Shown: positions 52,395 through 61,662 of the stretch, piece by piece
How positions within the stretch are numbered: position 1 is the first letter of the stretch
Layout of the letters: each line of letters starts with the position of its first letter
Assembly: GCA_013391385.1 (NCBI GenBank)
Contig: JACBFI010000002.1
Location: 62,001-126,000 of the forward strand
Reading direction: 5' to 3'
Length of the DNA stretch: 64,000 bases
From: Sediminibacterium sp. Gen4
GTDB taxonomy: Bacteria > Bacteroidota > Bacteroidia > Chitinophagales > Chitinophagaceae
Program-made: the position numbers and the translations under genes
Notes under the pieces: model-generated
What the model was told of the DNA's origin: nothing
The model's input: the letters and a program-made list of their open reading frames with translations, nothing else
Databases searched by the model: none

Positions 52395-53276
52395 ATGATC
52401 AGCTACAACCCTAAAGACTGGCTCCGATTTTTGTTTACTTTACATCGAACAGATACAGTCAGACAACTCTTTCCACTAATCCTGTTTATTGGCTTTTACT
52501 CTTGGTGCATTGTGTACCTTGAATCGAACTATTTAAAATTAACACAGAATAGTTATGCAAAGAATATTACCACTATGCATAGCTTATTGGGATTTGCGAT
52601 CTCTATGCTGTTGGTATTCCGAACCAATACAGCTTATGACAGATGGTGGGAAGGAAGAAAGCTTTGGGGATCATTGGTGAATAATAGCCGAAATCTTGCA
52701 GTTAAATTAAACAGCATCCTTTCAAGAGAAGATGAAAAAAACAGAAGTTTTTTCAAAAAAATTATTCCGCTTTTTGCCAGTGAGCTTTGTATTCACCTTC
52801 AAAATGAAAAAACAAGATTGGCATTGGATACTGATCCTCATCCTGAGATAGCAGGATTTGACAGCAGTAAGCATATCCCCAATCAAATCGTTGGACTGAT
52901 GATGAATAAAGTGCATTTACTACACCGCGATAAATCAATTTCTGATTATCAATTATTGTTCTTAAACAATGAATTACAGTCCTTTCTAGATATTTGTGGA
53001 GCATGTGAGCGAATAAAAAATACACCTATTCCTTATTCATACAGTGCATTCATCAAAAAATTCATTTTCTTTTATGTGATTACCCTCCCACTTGGTTTTG
53101 CATTGAGTTTAGGCTATCTCACCATTCCTGTTGTGATATTTATCTTTTATGTTTTAGCCAGTCTGGAGATTATTGCCGAGGAAATCGAAGACCCATTTGG
53201 AAAAGATGACAACGATCTACCCATGCAAAAAATAGCCACTAGTATTGGCAAAAATGTTGTGGATATTTTGCATTAA
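52395..53276 (+). CDS. Bestrophin-family (UPF0187) anion channel
   Basis: 293 residues, four membrane segments (about 22-40, 55-75, 210-228 and 232-250). LLVFRTNTAYDRWWEGRKLWGSLVNNSRNLA is the family signature. The end SLEIIAEEIEDPFGKDDNDLP is the bestrophin-type Glu/Asp cluster. Bacterial members form pentameric ion channels in the inner membrane. Monocistronic. Confidence 0.93.
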   Translation: MISYNPKDWLRFLFTLHRTDTVRQLFPLILFIGFYSWCIVYLESNYLKLTQNSYAKNITTMHSLLGFAISMLLVFRTNTAYDRWWEGRKLWGSLVNNSRNLAVKLNSILSREDEKNRSFFKKIIPLFASELCIHLQNEKTRLALDTDPHPEIAGFDSSKHIPNQIVGLMMNKVHLLHRDKSISDYQLLFLNNELQSFLDICGACERIKNTPIPYSYSAFIKKFIFFYVITLPLGFALSLGYLTIPVVIFIFYVLASLEIIAEEIEDPFGKDDNDLPMQKIATSIGKNVVDILH

Positions 53277-53282
53277 TATTTC

Positions 53283-53741
53283 TTATTCACTCGTAAAGTC
53301 AAAATTCTGTTTGCCATATTTTCCGTTGCGCTTCCCTTCAATACTGGCATACATATTTTGTTTGATTCTTCTATAAGCAATGCGCTGGGGAAAATCGTGT
53401 AAAGGATTTTCACTAATGAATTCTGTTCCACGAATAAATATTACTTTAAAAGGTATTGCATTACCGCCATTCTGGCTCATGACTGTGGGTGAATAATACC
53501 AATCTCCATTTCGGTAAGCAAATTCTATTTTTTCCTGGGTAATACTATCACCGGCTGTTTTTACAAATACACTGCGTCCTTGTAGCGTGCTATCATCTTT
53601 TGCTTGCCATATTTCTACAATTGTACCCTGCGGCGTATTGATTTTCCAGGTTCCTACCATCCATTGAACAGCAGCTATACGTTGACTAAAACCTACCACG
53701 CTGAAGAGTAGAAAAAATAAAAAAAGGAGGGATTTTTTCAT
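53283..53741 (-). CDS. Secreted DUF6265-type protein
   Basis: 152 residues from ATG 53741; the frame runs 43 codons further, but MKKSLLFLFFLLFSVVGFSQ is the signal peptide. The mature part is a small lipocalin-like barrel: WMVGTWKINTPQGTIVEIWQAKDDSTLQGRSVFV, then ENPLHDFPQRIAYRRI, which fits DUF6265. Function unknown. Convergent with the bestrophin gene (6-base gap). Confidence 0.8.
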   Translation of the reverse strand: MKKSLLFLFFLLFSVVGFSQRIAAVQWMVGTWKINTPQGTIVEIWQAKDDSTLQGRSVFVKTAGDSITQEKIEFAYRNGDWYYSPTVMSQNGGNAIPFKVIFIRGTEFISENPLHDFPQRIAYRRIKQNMYASIEGKRNGKYGKQNFDFTSE

Positions 53742-54143
53742 ACAGCAAAGAGTTGAATTAAATAATGAAAAAGCATGATCAATAACATGGGATGCAACTA
53801 CTAAAATAGCTTTTTCATATTCAGTTATGGTAAATAAATTGTAGGATACAAAATTGCATGGAGGTAACATGTGTATTGAATTTTATCATGGCTTCAAGAA
53901 TGCATAAGTACCTTTTAATCAATTTAATAAGCATTTACCCAGCGAAAAGTATTTAAATATTTTATTATTTATATTTGTGTTTAGCTGGTTCAAACGATTG
54001 ATATCATAACTCAACCCTTTGTATGATGCCACTTTTGTTAATCGGAACCTGCGGCATTGGACACCTATTACTGGTGAGATAGAAGGCTATTGTCTATAAA
54101 ACATCCTATGCATGAAAATTTTTCCAAAGTAAACCCTTGCAAA
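53742..54143. other. Gene-free divergent region upstream of the response regulator
   Basis: AT-rich in the first part (53930-53980). It holds TATATTTG (53970-53977), a match to the -7 consensus for the plus strand, but no TTTG at the -33 distance. No repeats of the heptamer type and no hairpins of note seen. Confidence 0.4.
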
Positions 54144-54806
54144 ATGATCAGCATTAAAATCATTATCGCGGATGACCATGATATATTTAGACATGGATTA
54201 AGAGATATTCTTGTAACCAACCCCACTTATCAAGTCATCGCTAGCTGTCGAAACGGAGAGGAATTGATAGAAGCCGCAAAAAATTATCACCCTGATCTTA
54301 TTATCACCGATCTCAAAATGCCGGGAATTAATGGAATAGAAGCTGTTAGAACCATACATCTTATCCAACCTGACATTCGCTTTTTGGCACTTTCACATTT
54401 TGACGATGAATTCATGATTGCATCGGCTTTGGATGCAGGAGTAACCGGATACTTAACAAAAGATGTTAATAAAGAAGAGTTATTTCAGGCCATTGATACA
54501 GTTCACAAAAAACAGAGTTTTTATTGTAACAGTACTGCTCATAAACTTGCATTAATGGTAAAAAGAGGAGTTTATCATCCATTTTCTCAACATCCAAAAC
54601 AGCTTTTTTCGGAAACAGAGAAAAAAATGATTGCATTGATATGTGATGATAAAAGCAGTAGAGAAATTGCACAAGAACTCTCACTGAGTGTTAGAACAAT
54701 AGAAACTTATCGATCACTTATTTTCAAGAAAATGAATGTAAACAGTTTGGCGGGCATGACCATTTTTGCCATCAAAAATGGTCTGTACCAATATGAACAA
54801 GTATAA
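54144..54806 (+). CDS. LuxR/NarL-type response regulator, orphan
   Basis: 220 residues from ATG 54144 (MISIKIIIADDHD is the classic start; in-frame starts exist at 54108 and TTG 54090). Receiver domain: acidic pair Asp10-Asp11, phospho-acceptor Asp56 in DLIITDLKMPG, late Lys in YLTKD. The output domain is a LuxR helix-turn-helix (REIAQELSLSVRTIETYRSLIFKKM). No histidine kinase is next to it, so the partner must be elsewhere. Confidence 0.93.
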   Translation: MISIKIIIADDHDIFRHGLRDILVTNPTYQVIASCRNGEELIEAAKNYHPDLIITDLKMPGINGIEAVRTIHLIQPDIRFLALSHFDDEFMIASALDAGVTGYLTKDVNKEELFQAIDTVHKKQSFYCNSTAHKLALMVKRGVYHPFSQHPKQLFSETEKKMIALICDDKSSREIAQELSLSVRTIETYRSLIFKKMNVNSLAGMTIFAIKNGLYQYEQV

Positions 54807-54808
54807 TC

Positions 54809-55192
54809 TTAAGTAGCTTCAAACCATATCGGTTTTGTGTCATCGGGATCTGCGTTGTAATTAATAAAAAGCTCGTCCCCTGCTTTCACCGGCTTAACAG
54901 TTCTGATCTGTATCAGTTCGTGTTCAAAATCCATTTCATAGATACAGTTGGCTGCATAAGAATGATTATAAACGGATACATAGCCCAAAGCTACACAAGC
55001 ACCTTTCATCTCATCCCCCCATTCAAAAATATAGTCGAACAACAGTGTTTGTTCCACGCTAGCTCTTTCTTCCGGACTCAATACCAGTACCGGCGATATT
55101 TCAATGATGGTATCGCCGGCTATATCTTCAGTTGTAAAAACGCCCCTGCCTCTGTTTTCGGATGGACCAATGGTAAGAAAAGGGAGAATCAT
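54809..55192 (-). CDS. SET-domain protein (putative lysine methyltransferase)
   Basis: 127 residues, minimal SET domain only: RGRGVFTTEDIAGDTIIEISPVLVL (SAM-binding side), YVSVYNHSYAANC (the NHS/NH motif of the pseudoknot) and VKAGDELFINYNADP (active-site Tyr). SET proteins methylate lysine of proteins; bacterial targets are mostly unknown. Convergent with the response regulator (2-base gap), divergent from mgtE. No extra domain. Confidence 0.88.
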   Translation of the reverse strand: MILPFLTIGPSENRGRGVFTTEDIAGDTIIEISPVLVLSPEERASVEQTLLFDYIFEWGDEMKGACVALGYVSVYNHSYAANCIYEMDFEHELIQIRTVKPVKAGDELFINYNADPDDTKPIWFEAT

Positions 55193-55299
55193 AAAGTGGT
55201 ATATTTCTTTGGTTTGTAAAGATACCGTTACATCTGAAAACGCCTACCCCCAATAACCTATTCAATGGAGCTTTCAGTATTACTTATTAAATTGCATAT

Positions 55300-56691
55300 A
55301 TGTCGTTGGAATTGGAACAACCGGATTTAAATGAACAGTTTGAACAACTGATCGAAAAAGAGGATAAACTGGAAATCAGAGAATTTCTGGATCATCAGAA
55401 TATCAGTGATGTAGCCGGATTGATCAATGATTTCCCGGAATATGAAGCGCAAATCATTGCCAATATGGCAATACATCGTGCTGCCAGTGTTTTCAAAATC
55501 TTAGATATTGCCCAACAAAAAGATATTGTAAAGGAACTTCCTTCTTCAAAAACTGCCGAATTGCTCAATGAATTACCGGCAGATGACCGTACCGACTTTT
55601 TAGAAGAGTTACCCAAAGCTGCTATCAGAGATCTGATTAAATTATTAGATCCGGAAGAAAGAAAGATTACACTGTCCATGCTTGGATATCCCGAAGATAG
55701 TGTTGGACGATTGATGACACCGGATTATGTGTATGTATATGCTCACAATACCGTTGCTGAAGTTTTTACAACCATCAGAAAATTCGGCAAAAACAGTGAA
55801 ACCATTGATGTGATCTATGTCATAGACGAACAAGGTGCACTCATAGATGATATCAGAATCAGAGATGTGATTCTTGCGGCACCCGATAAACGAATAGATG
55901 AAATAATAGATGGAAGGGTTGTTTCATTGAATGTGCATGATGATCAGGAGCACGCGAACCAGGTATTCAAAATGAATAACCGCGTGGCACTTCCGGTAGT
56001 AGATGATCATAATATTTTGCTCGGAATTGTTACCATTGATGACATGTTATGGGTGGCGAATGAAGAGTTTAGTGAGGATATGCAAAAGATCGGTGGTACG
56101 GAAGCGTTGAACGAACCTTATTTGGATATTCCTTTATTTAAACTATTCCGAAAAAGAGTGGGCTGGCTCATCGTTCTTTTCCTGGGAGAAATGCTAACAG
56201 CTACTGCAATGGGATATTTTGAAGATGAAATTGCCAAAGCTGTTGTCTTGGCATTATTTGTTCCCTTGATTATTTCCAGCGGAGGTAACAGTGGCTCTCA
56301 AGCATCCACCCTCATTATTCAAGCCATGGCAGTGGGTGAAATTGGTATTGCAGATTGGTGGCGCGTACTACGCAGAGAAATTTTAAGCGGCTTATTACTA
56401 GGTGCTGTATTAGGTTTAATTGGTTTTATTCGCGTAGCAGTATGGCATTCTTTTTTCCCTGCGATTTATGGTGACCATTGGATGATGATTGCTTTCACAG
56501 TTGGATTCTCATTGGTGGGTGTTGTTCTTTGGGGAACACTTTCGGGATCCATGCTACCCATCTTCCTAAAAAAATTAGGTGCCGATCCTGCTGTATCGTC
56601 TGCACCGTTTGTAGCTACATTGGTGGATGTTACAGGATTGATTATTTATTTCAGTTTTGCTTATTTCTTTTTACAAGGACTTTTACTCTAA
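55300..56691 (+). CDS. mgtE: Magnesium transporter MgtE
   Basis: 463 residues. The N domain (1-~135, with ELPSSKTAELLNELPADDRTDFLEELP) and two CBS domains (~140-265, VGRLMTPDYVYVYAHNTVAEVFTTI and VVDDHNILLGIVTIDDML) sense Mg. Five helices form the pore (~290-460: PLIISSGGNSGSQASTLIIQAMAVGEI, PFVATLVDVTGLIIYFS). The conserved Asp in LVDVTG is the pore Mg site. Imports Mg across the inner membrane. The last 4 bases overlap the opposite-strand gene. Confidence 0.97.
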   Translation: MSLELEQPDLNEQFEQLIEKEDKLEIREFLDHQNISDVAGLINDFPEYEAQIIANMAIHRAASVFKILDIAQQKDIVKELPSSKTAELLNELPADDRTDFLEELPKAAIRDLIKLLDPEERKITLSMLGYPEDSVGRLMTPDYVYVYAHNTVAEVFTTIRKFGKNSETIDVIYVIDEQGALIDDIRIRDVILAAPDKRIDEIIDGRVVSLNVHDDQEHANQVFKMNNRVALPVVDDHNILLGIVTIDDMLWVANEEFSEDMQKIGGTEALNEPYLDIPLFKLFRKRVGWLIVLFLGEMLTATAMGYFEDEIAKAVVLALFVPLIISSGGNSGSQASTLIIQAMAVGEIGIADWWRVLRREILSGLLLGAVLGLIGFIRVAVWHSFFPAIYGDHWMMIAFTVGFSLVGVVLWGTLSGSMLPIFLKKLGADPAVSSAPFVATLVDVTGLIIYFSFAYFFLQGLLL

Positions 56692-57119
56692 GATGATTGC
56701 AGCCGCGCAGACATGACAAAAGAGTAATGAGAGTTTTGCAGCTCAAGATCATTGGCTAATTTATGTAGAGACTTCTTTGCATAAAAGGTAACAGCCAACC
56801 TAGTTAGAAAAATGGATACAAGCGCAAAGGGAACATATAAAACAATAGTGGGTATCAATCCCAATTCATGGTATGAAATAATACCTGCAAACACCAGTAG
56901 TAAATAGACTCCTAGTATATAGCCAGGCAAAATATTCCAGAAATTGTGTTGATTAAGGGAATAATAGCGAACGACCGTTTTCTCCAACTCTAGGTTTTGA
57001 CTATCTGTAAAATGATAAAATTTGGCTTTGAAAATTTTCTTTCTACTTGAAAAAACACTGATATCCTTCGCAATCATTCTGATATCATTTGTATCTGACA
57101 AAACTGTCCGCTGTGACAT
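56688..57119 (-). CDS. Two-helix membrane protein of unknown function
   Basis: 143 residues. Basic N-terminal third, two adjacent hydrophobic helices (about 63-80 and 88-108), then a soluble tail. The stretch LEKTVVRYYSLNQHNFWNILPGYILGVYLLL has no family I can name. Its stop overlaps mgtE's by 4 bases on the opposite strand. Confidence 0.7.
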   Translation of the reverse strand: MSQRTVLSDTNDIRMIAKDISVFSSRKKIFKAKFYHFTDSQNLELEKTVVRYYSLNQHNFWNILPGYILGVYLLLVFAGIISYHELGLIPTIVLYVPFALVSIFLTRLAVTFYAKKSLHKLANDLELQNSHYSFVMSARLQSS

Positions 57120-57264
57120 AATAAAAAAGATTTAATAATCAGCGGGGGGCAACTGAAAAACAAAAATACAAACAAACTTTTCAAAAAAAACTGCGAAAAG
57201 ACGTAATACGCATAAATAGGTATTCGCGTAAGGAGGTATTTACAGGATGTAACAGTAATATAAT

Positions 57265-58401
57265 TTAAACGTCGGCTATTTTCTTTCTTTTACCTAGCCA
57301 AATTAATAACCCGGTGATAGGTAAACTTGCCGCTATTAAAGCAGCCAAGAAAGCTGCAATTCTTCCGGGGTAACCCAATACCGCTCCGATATGAATATCA
57401 TAATTCATTCTTCGGATACGATCAGATAAGGTCTTTGCATCACTGTATTTACCCCAACCGTATGCACCCTCAAATTCCTTTCCGGAATATTGATCAAAAT
57501 AACGGTAATCAGTTTTATAAAATATTTTTTCAGAAGGATTGGCTCTTACCAGAATAGCTGCACTATCAGTTTGAGGCAAAATCAGTTCAACACCTTGATA
57601 AGTATCTTTCATTTCATCCTCCAACTGATACCATACTTTATCGATGGTCTTATCAGTAATCAAAAGACTTTTCTGACTTGTATCAGATACCGGCAGCTTT
57701 TGTTGAATCATAGAATATTTTTCACCGGTCATCTTATAAACAGTTGCGGCAAATCCGTCAAATGCCCAGATAAGTCCTGTAAAAACAGTAAACAAGAGTA
57801 TCCAACTACTGTAAAATCCTAAAACATTGTGTAAGTCATAGTTCAGTCTTTTGGGAGAAGTACCCCATTTGATTGTAAACCTGGCTTTCTTAGCAGCCTT
57901 ATTTCTTGGCCACCATAAAATGATGCCACTTACAATCATCAGAAAAAAAATCAGGGTACTCCAACCAACAATCTCTTGTCCATAAGGAATTAATAAAGTA
58001 AAATGGAGATATAACATGATTGTATAAAAATCCTTTCGCATATTCTTTGTCTTCAATACCGTTCCATCATAAGGATTTATGAAGACTGTATAATAGTATC
58101 CATCTTTATCAAAAAACAAAGCGTATGCAGATTTATTGGGTTGTCCGTAATATAATCTGTTTACTTTTTTATCCGGTATCTGCTTTTCTGCAATAGCAAT
58201 AAGCTCTGAAGCAGGTAAAAAGCGTTCATTTTTTATAGCAACAGACCTGTACGGTTGTGTGAGTTGTTGTAATTCCGGAGCAAAACAATACAGCGCTCCT
58301 GTAATGGAAACGATAAACACCACTAGCCCGGTACCCAAACCGAGCCAGAGGTGAATCTTTAATATAATCTTACGAACAGGGTTCGGTAGTTTTAAAAACA
58401 C
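57265..58401 (-). CDS. PepSY-associated membrane protein (iron uptake type)
   Basis: 378 residues, GTG start. Four helices (about 15-37, 130-160, 190-212 and 345-368). HLWLGLGTGLVVFIVSITGALYCF is the PepSY-TM signature; two PepSY-like periplasmic segments follow (KQIPDKKVNRLYYGQPN...). The WW before the soluble loop (ILWWPRNK) is typical. It lies 24 bases after the TonB siderophore receptor, a common pair in which such proteins probably reduce or release ferric iron. Confidence 0.9.
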   Translation of the reverse strand: MFLKLPNPVRKIILKIHLWLGLGTGLVVFIVSITGALYCFAPELQQLTQPYRSVAIKNERFLPASELIAIAEKQIPDKKVNRLYYGQPNKSAYALFFDKDGYYYTVFINPYDGTVLKTKNMRKDFYTIMLYLHFTLLIPYGQEIVGWSTLIFFLMIVSGIILWWPRNKAAKKARFTIKWGTSPKRLNYDLHNVLGFYSSWILLFTVFTGLIWAFDGFAATVYKMTGEKYSMIQQKLPVSDTSQKSLLITDKTIDKVWYQLEDEMKDTYQGVELILPQTDSAAILVRANPSEKIFYKTDYRYFDQYSGKEFEGAYGWGKYSDAKTLSDRIRRMNYDIHIGAVLGYPGRIAAFLAALIAASLPITGLLIWLGKRKKIADV

Positions 58402-58425
58402 TAAGTAGTTGTATTAGATTTTACA

Positions 58426-60849
58426 TTAAAAACGAAAACTGATATTTGCAGATAGTCTACGAGGTAACTGAGGCTCTACCGTTGTCCATCCTTTGAAGTA
58501 TCGCTCATTCAGAAGATTGTCTACTTTTAATGCAATACGAAATGTAGAAGTATTATAAAACAATGTAGAATTGAGCACTTTATAAGCAGGAAGCGTGAAT
58601 ACTCCATTGACACTATTGTTCGTAATCAAATTTTCACTTGCATAGTTTCCACCAATACCCATTCCCCATCCTTTCATTCGTCCATGAACAAACTGATAGC
58701 TGGTCCAGAAATTAACCAATTGCTCAGGGCCCGCTGTTACCGGTCTTCTTCCATTGCTGGCAGGATCTGTTTGATCATTCAAACTTTTATTGAAACTATA
58801 ACCGGCAATCAAATTCAATCCGGGTAATGGATTAGCTGAGACATCTGCTTCAAATCCTTTGCTGGACATATTACCATCCTGAATGGTGAAACCAGCGCGT
58901 GAAGGATCAGGACGTGTAATATTGGTTACATAAATTTGATAGTAGGATAATGACGCCGTAATCTTACGATTCAACAACTCAGCCTTCGCTCCTCCTTCCC
59001 ATTGATTGGCTTGTTGTGGTTTGAAATTACTTACAGTTCCATCAGGTTGAGTAATAGCGTTTACATTTCTAAAGCCATTCATATAATTACCAAACAAAGA
59101 AAGTTTATCTTTTACAATCTGATATACCAATCCCAATTTAGGTGATACCGCTGTTTGTGCAAATGCTCCGGCTATTGTATTGGTTCTATGTGTCAAAGTA
59201 CCTTTATTATCGAAACGATCAATACGTACACTCATCATGGCCATTAATTGATCCGTAACATTCAATACATTAGAAACATAAGCACTATAGGTATAACTAT
59301 TGGTGGTATTTCTCGTTGGATTATTCTTCTGAGCAAACCTGGCATCTAATGCCGCCTTTGTCAACTGAGTGTATCTATTATCAGTTCTAATTGCATTTAC
59401 CGTATCAAATAAAATATAAGCAGAACTATTATTCTGCGCTGACAGATGCAACACATCGATACCCGCTACCATTCTGTTTCTCATTTTTCCGATACTAAAA
59501 TCGCCTATGAAATTTTGTTGAAAACTGGTTGAATATCCAGTAGCATTCTGATTACTGACATAACGATTCAACAATGAATCACCTGGAAGTATATACATCA
59601 CATAAGAATAATACCCATCCGATTTACGCGTACTTCTTGAAATATTAGTTTGTGAGATCCATTTGTCGGATAGTTTATAAGTCATTTGTCCAAATAAATT
59701 CACAGTGGGTGTCTTGATGGTAATATCATTACTTGTGAATGATCGATTGAAATCTACTTTCAGCTCATTAACATTGGTGGCGTTGAGTTTTCTGGTTCTG
59801 TTCAAGAACAACATCAAAGGATTGGTAGCTTCTGACTGATAAAACTCGGTATTCAGTAAAAAGGATAATCTTTCATTGGCTTTAAAAGAAAAAGAAGGTG
59901 CAACAAATAAAGATTTTTTGAATCCGGCATCCTGAAAACTTCCTTCCGAATGATACGCTGTATTGAGCCTGAATAAGGCTTTTTTAGAGGCATTCAGTGG
60001 TGTATTGATATCTGCAGTTAATCTATTCAAACCAAATCCACCGCCAGTATAACTAATCTCACCACCAGTTGTATCATACGGACGTTTGGTTTGCAAGTTG
60101 ATAAGTCCACCAAAAGAAACCAGACTACTTCCGAATAAAGTTCCTGATGGACCCTTGATCACTTCAATTCTTTCGATATTAGCAGGATCTAATCCGCCAT
60201 TGGTTAATCCTGCCACACCATTGATCATGGAAGGTTGTACACTAAATCCACGTAAGGAAAAATAAGCCGCTCCATCACCTCCTCTTCCGGTAGATGTCCA
60301 TAGTTTATCAATACCGGGTGCATTTTTCAAAGCATCATCAAATTGAGTAATAACTTGCTCTTGCAATAAACTCGATGTAATGGTATTATAGACTTGCGGG
60401 TTTTCCAGATTTTTCAAAGGCATACGTGCCACCGTTTCACTGGATATACGATAAAACTTTCTCCTGCCACTATTTACTGTTACTTCAGCCAGTTCCGTAA
60501 TTCCTGTTTCAATGGTAATAACAATAGTACTGGTTGTTTGGTCTTGCACCTCTACTATTTTGGTGGCATTTCCAAATCCGGTAGAACTTACTATCAATGA
60601 ATACTGTCCGGCATTGATGTTTCTGAAAGTAAAAAAACCTTCTTCATCTGTCAGTATCGTGCGATTATTTTCTTTAATGGTAATGGTAGCATAAATAACA
60701 GGAGTACCATTATTAGTTACAACTTTCCCTTTAATAATTGCTAATCCCACTTCATTTTCAGATGCAAAAACGGATCCTTGTGAAAGAGAGATCAATAGAA
60801 TGATAACAAATAATACAAAACGAGCTGTTGTATTTCCAATTCTTTTCAT
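58426..60849 (-). CDS. TonB-dependent siderophore receptor
   Basis: 807 residues from ATG 60849 (8 more codons upstream in frame, MPLKIKVF, are less likely). Signal peptide to about residue 30 (SVFA). A CarboxypepD_reg-like domain (about 38-115) precedes the plug (about 135-240: ALKNAPGIDKLWTSTGRGGDGAAYFSLRGFSVQPSMINGV, IERIEVIKGPSGTLFGS). The barrel ends in SANISFRF. The plug and barrel fit the FhuA/FoxA-type siderophore subclass. Together with the PepSY protein it forms an iron uptake operon. I see no clear Fur box upstream. Confidence 0.92.
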   Translation of the reverse strand: MKRIGNTTARFVLFVIILLISLSQGSVFASENEVGLAIIKGKVVTNNGTPVIYATITIKENNRTILTDEEGFFTFRNINAGQYSLIVSSTGFGNATKIVEVQDQTTSTIVITIETGITELAEVTVNSGRRKFYRISSETVARMPLKNLENPQVYNTITSSLLQEQVITQFDDALKNAPGIDKLWTSTGRGGDGAAYFSLRGFSVQPSMINGVAGLTNGGLDPANIERIEVIKGPSGTLFGSSLVSFGGLINLQTKRPYDTTGGEISYTGGGFGLNRLTADINTPLNASKKALFRLNTAYHSEGSFQDAGFKKSLFVAPSFSFKANERLSFLLNTEFYQSEATNPLMLFLNRTRKLNATNVNELKVDFNRSFTSNDITIKTPTVNLFGQMTYKLSDKWISQTNISRSTRKSDGYYSYVMYILPGDSLLNRYVSNQNATGYSTSFQQNFIGDFSIGKMRNRMVAGIDVLHLSAQNNSSAYILFDTVNAIRTDNRYTQLTKAALDARFAQKNNPTRNTTNSYTYSAYVSNVLNVTDQLMAMMSVRIDRFDNKGTLTHRTNTIAGAFAQTAVSPKLGLVYQIVKDKLSLFGNYMNGFRNVNAITQPDGTVSNFKPQQANQWEGGAKAELLNRKITASLSYYQIYVTNITRPDPSRAGFTIQDGNMSSKGFEADVSANPLPGLNLIAGYSFNKSLNDQTDPASNGRRPVTAGPEQLVNFWTSYQFVHGRMKGWGMGIGGNYASENLITNNSVNGVFTLPAYKVLNSTLFYNTSTFRIALKVDNLLNERYFKGWTTVEPQLPRRLSANISFRF

Positions 60850-60955
60850 GAACACTTTTATTTTGAGTGGCAAAACTCAGCATCATGAAAAAGATAACCA
60901 GTAGCTATACGGAATTCATTTTACGCAATTAGGAAACTGACAGTCGAATGACAAA

Positions 60956-61567
60956 TCAAACATGCAATGATAATTTCTGCAATAAATTTTGTTTAACAGT
61001 ATTGAACCACTCGTCTTTTAATATACTCAGGATGATAGAATCTCTTCTTCCTCCTTCCACTTTATTTGCATGACTTCTTAATACACCCTCTTCCACACAT
61101 CCAATACTTTTCATAGCAGCAATGCTACGTTTATTATTAATATCGGCTCTGAATTCTACACGTTCCATTCCTATTGCTTCAAAAGCAAATTGCAAGAGAA
61201 GAAATTTACAATGCTTGTTCAATCCGGTTCCTTGAAATTCTTTTCCATACCAAGTGAACCCTAACTGCAAAGTTTGATGCTGCAATTGAATATCATAAAA
61301 TCGAGTACTTCCGGCGTATGCCTGCTGCTTTTTATCAAAAACAATAAAAGGATACTCAGTTCCCCTCTCACGAGCTTTCACAGCAAATTCTAAATACATT
61401 TTAAGGTTATCCTCTCCTGCTGCTTTTTGCAAGGAATACGTCCAGATTTCAGGTTGATTTTGGGAAAAATACCGCAAATGTTCGCAATCACTTGCTTGCA
61501 AAGGACGCAACAAAACGCAATCGTTTTCTAACACATAGTCTTTGGAAAGATCAAATATGTAATGCAT
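60956..61567 (-). CDS. GNAT-family N-acetyltransferase
   Basis: 203 residues. RimJ/RimL-like layout: VLLRPLQASDCEHLRYF at the start, LGFTWYGKEFQGTGLNKHCKFLLLQFAFEAIGMERVEFRADINNKRSIAAMKSIGCVEEG with the acetyl-CoA loop in the GxG-like GTGLNK. Acetylates a small molecule or protein N-terminus; the target is unknown. Divergent from glmS. Confidence 0.9.
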   Translation of the reverse strand: MHYIFDLSKDYVLENDCVLLRPLQASDCEHLRYFSQNQPEIWTYSLQKAAGEDNLKMYLEFAVKARERGTEYPFIVFDKKQQAYAGSTRFYDIQLQHQTLQLGFTWYGKEFQGTGLNKHCKFLLLQFAFEAIGMERVEFRADINNKRSIAAMKSIGCVEEGVLRSHANKVEGGRRDSIILSILKDEWFNTVKQNLLQKLSLHV

Positions 61568-61662
61568 TGAATTTATTTAAGTTTATATTGAATATTTGTA
61601 ACTTTTAACCGAAATACGGTAGAAAGTTACCGTTGATTATTGACCTATTAAAGTAAAAAATT

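Noticed and set aside
55193-55299. Mg-sensing riboswitch before mgtE
   Set aside because: The gap is 107 nt and shows no multi-stem structure or terminator. The MgtE protein itself carries the Mg-sensing N and CBS domains.
61568-61662. Possible glmS ribozyme upstream of glmS
   Set aside because: The gap is only 95 nt, with one small ACGGTA/TACCGT stem and none of the ribozyme core. These ribozymes are not expected outside Firmicutes-like groups.
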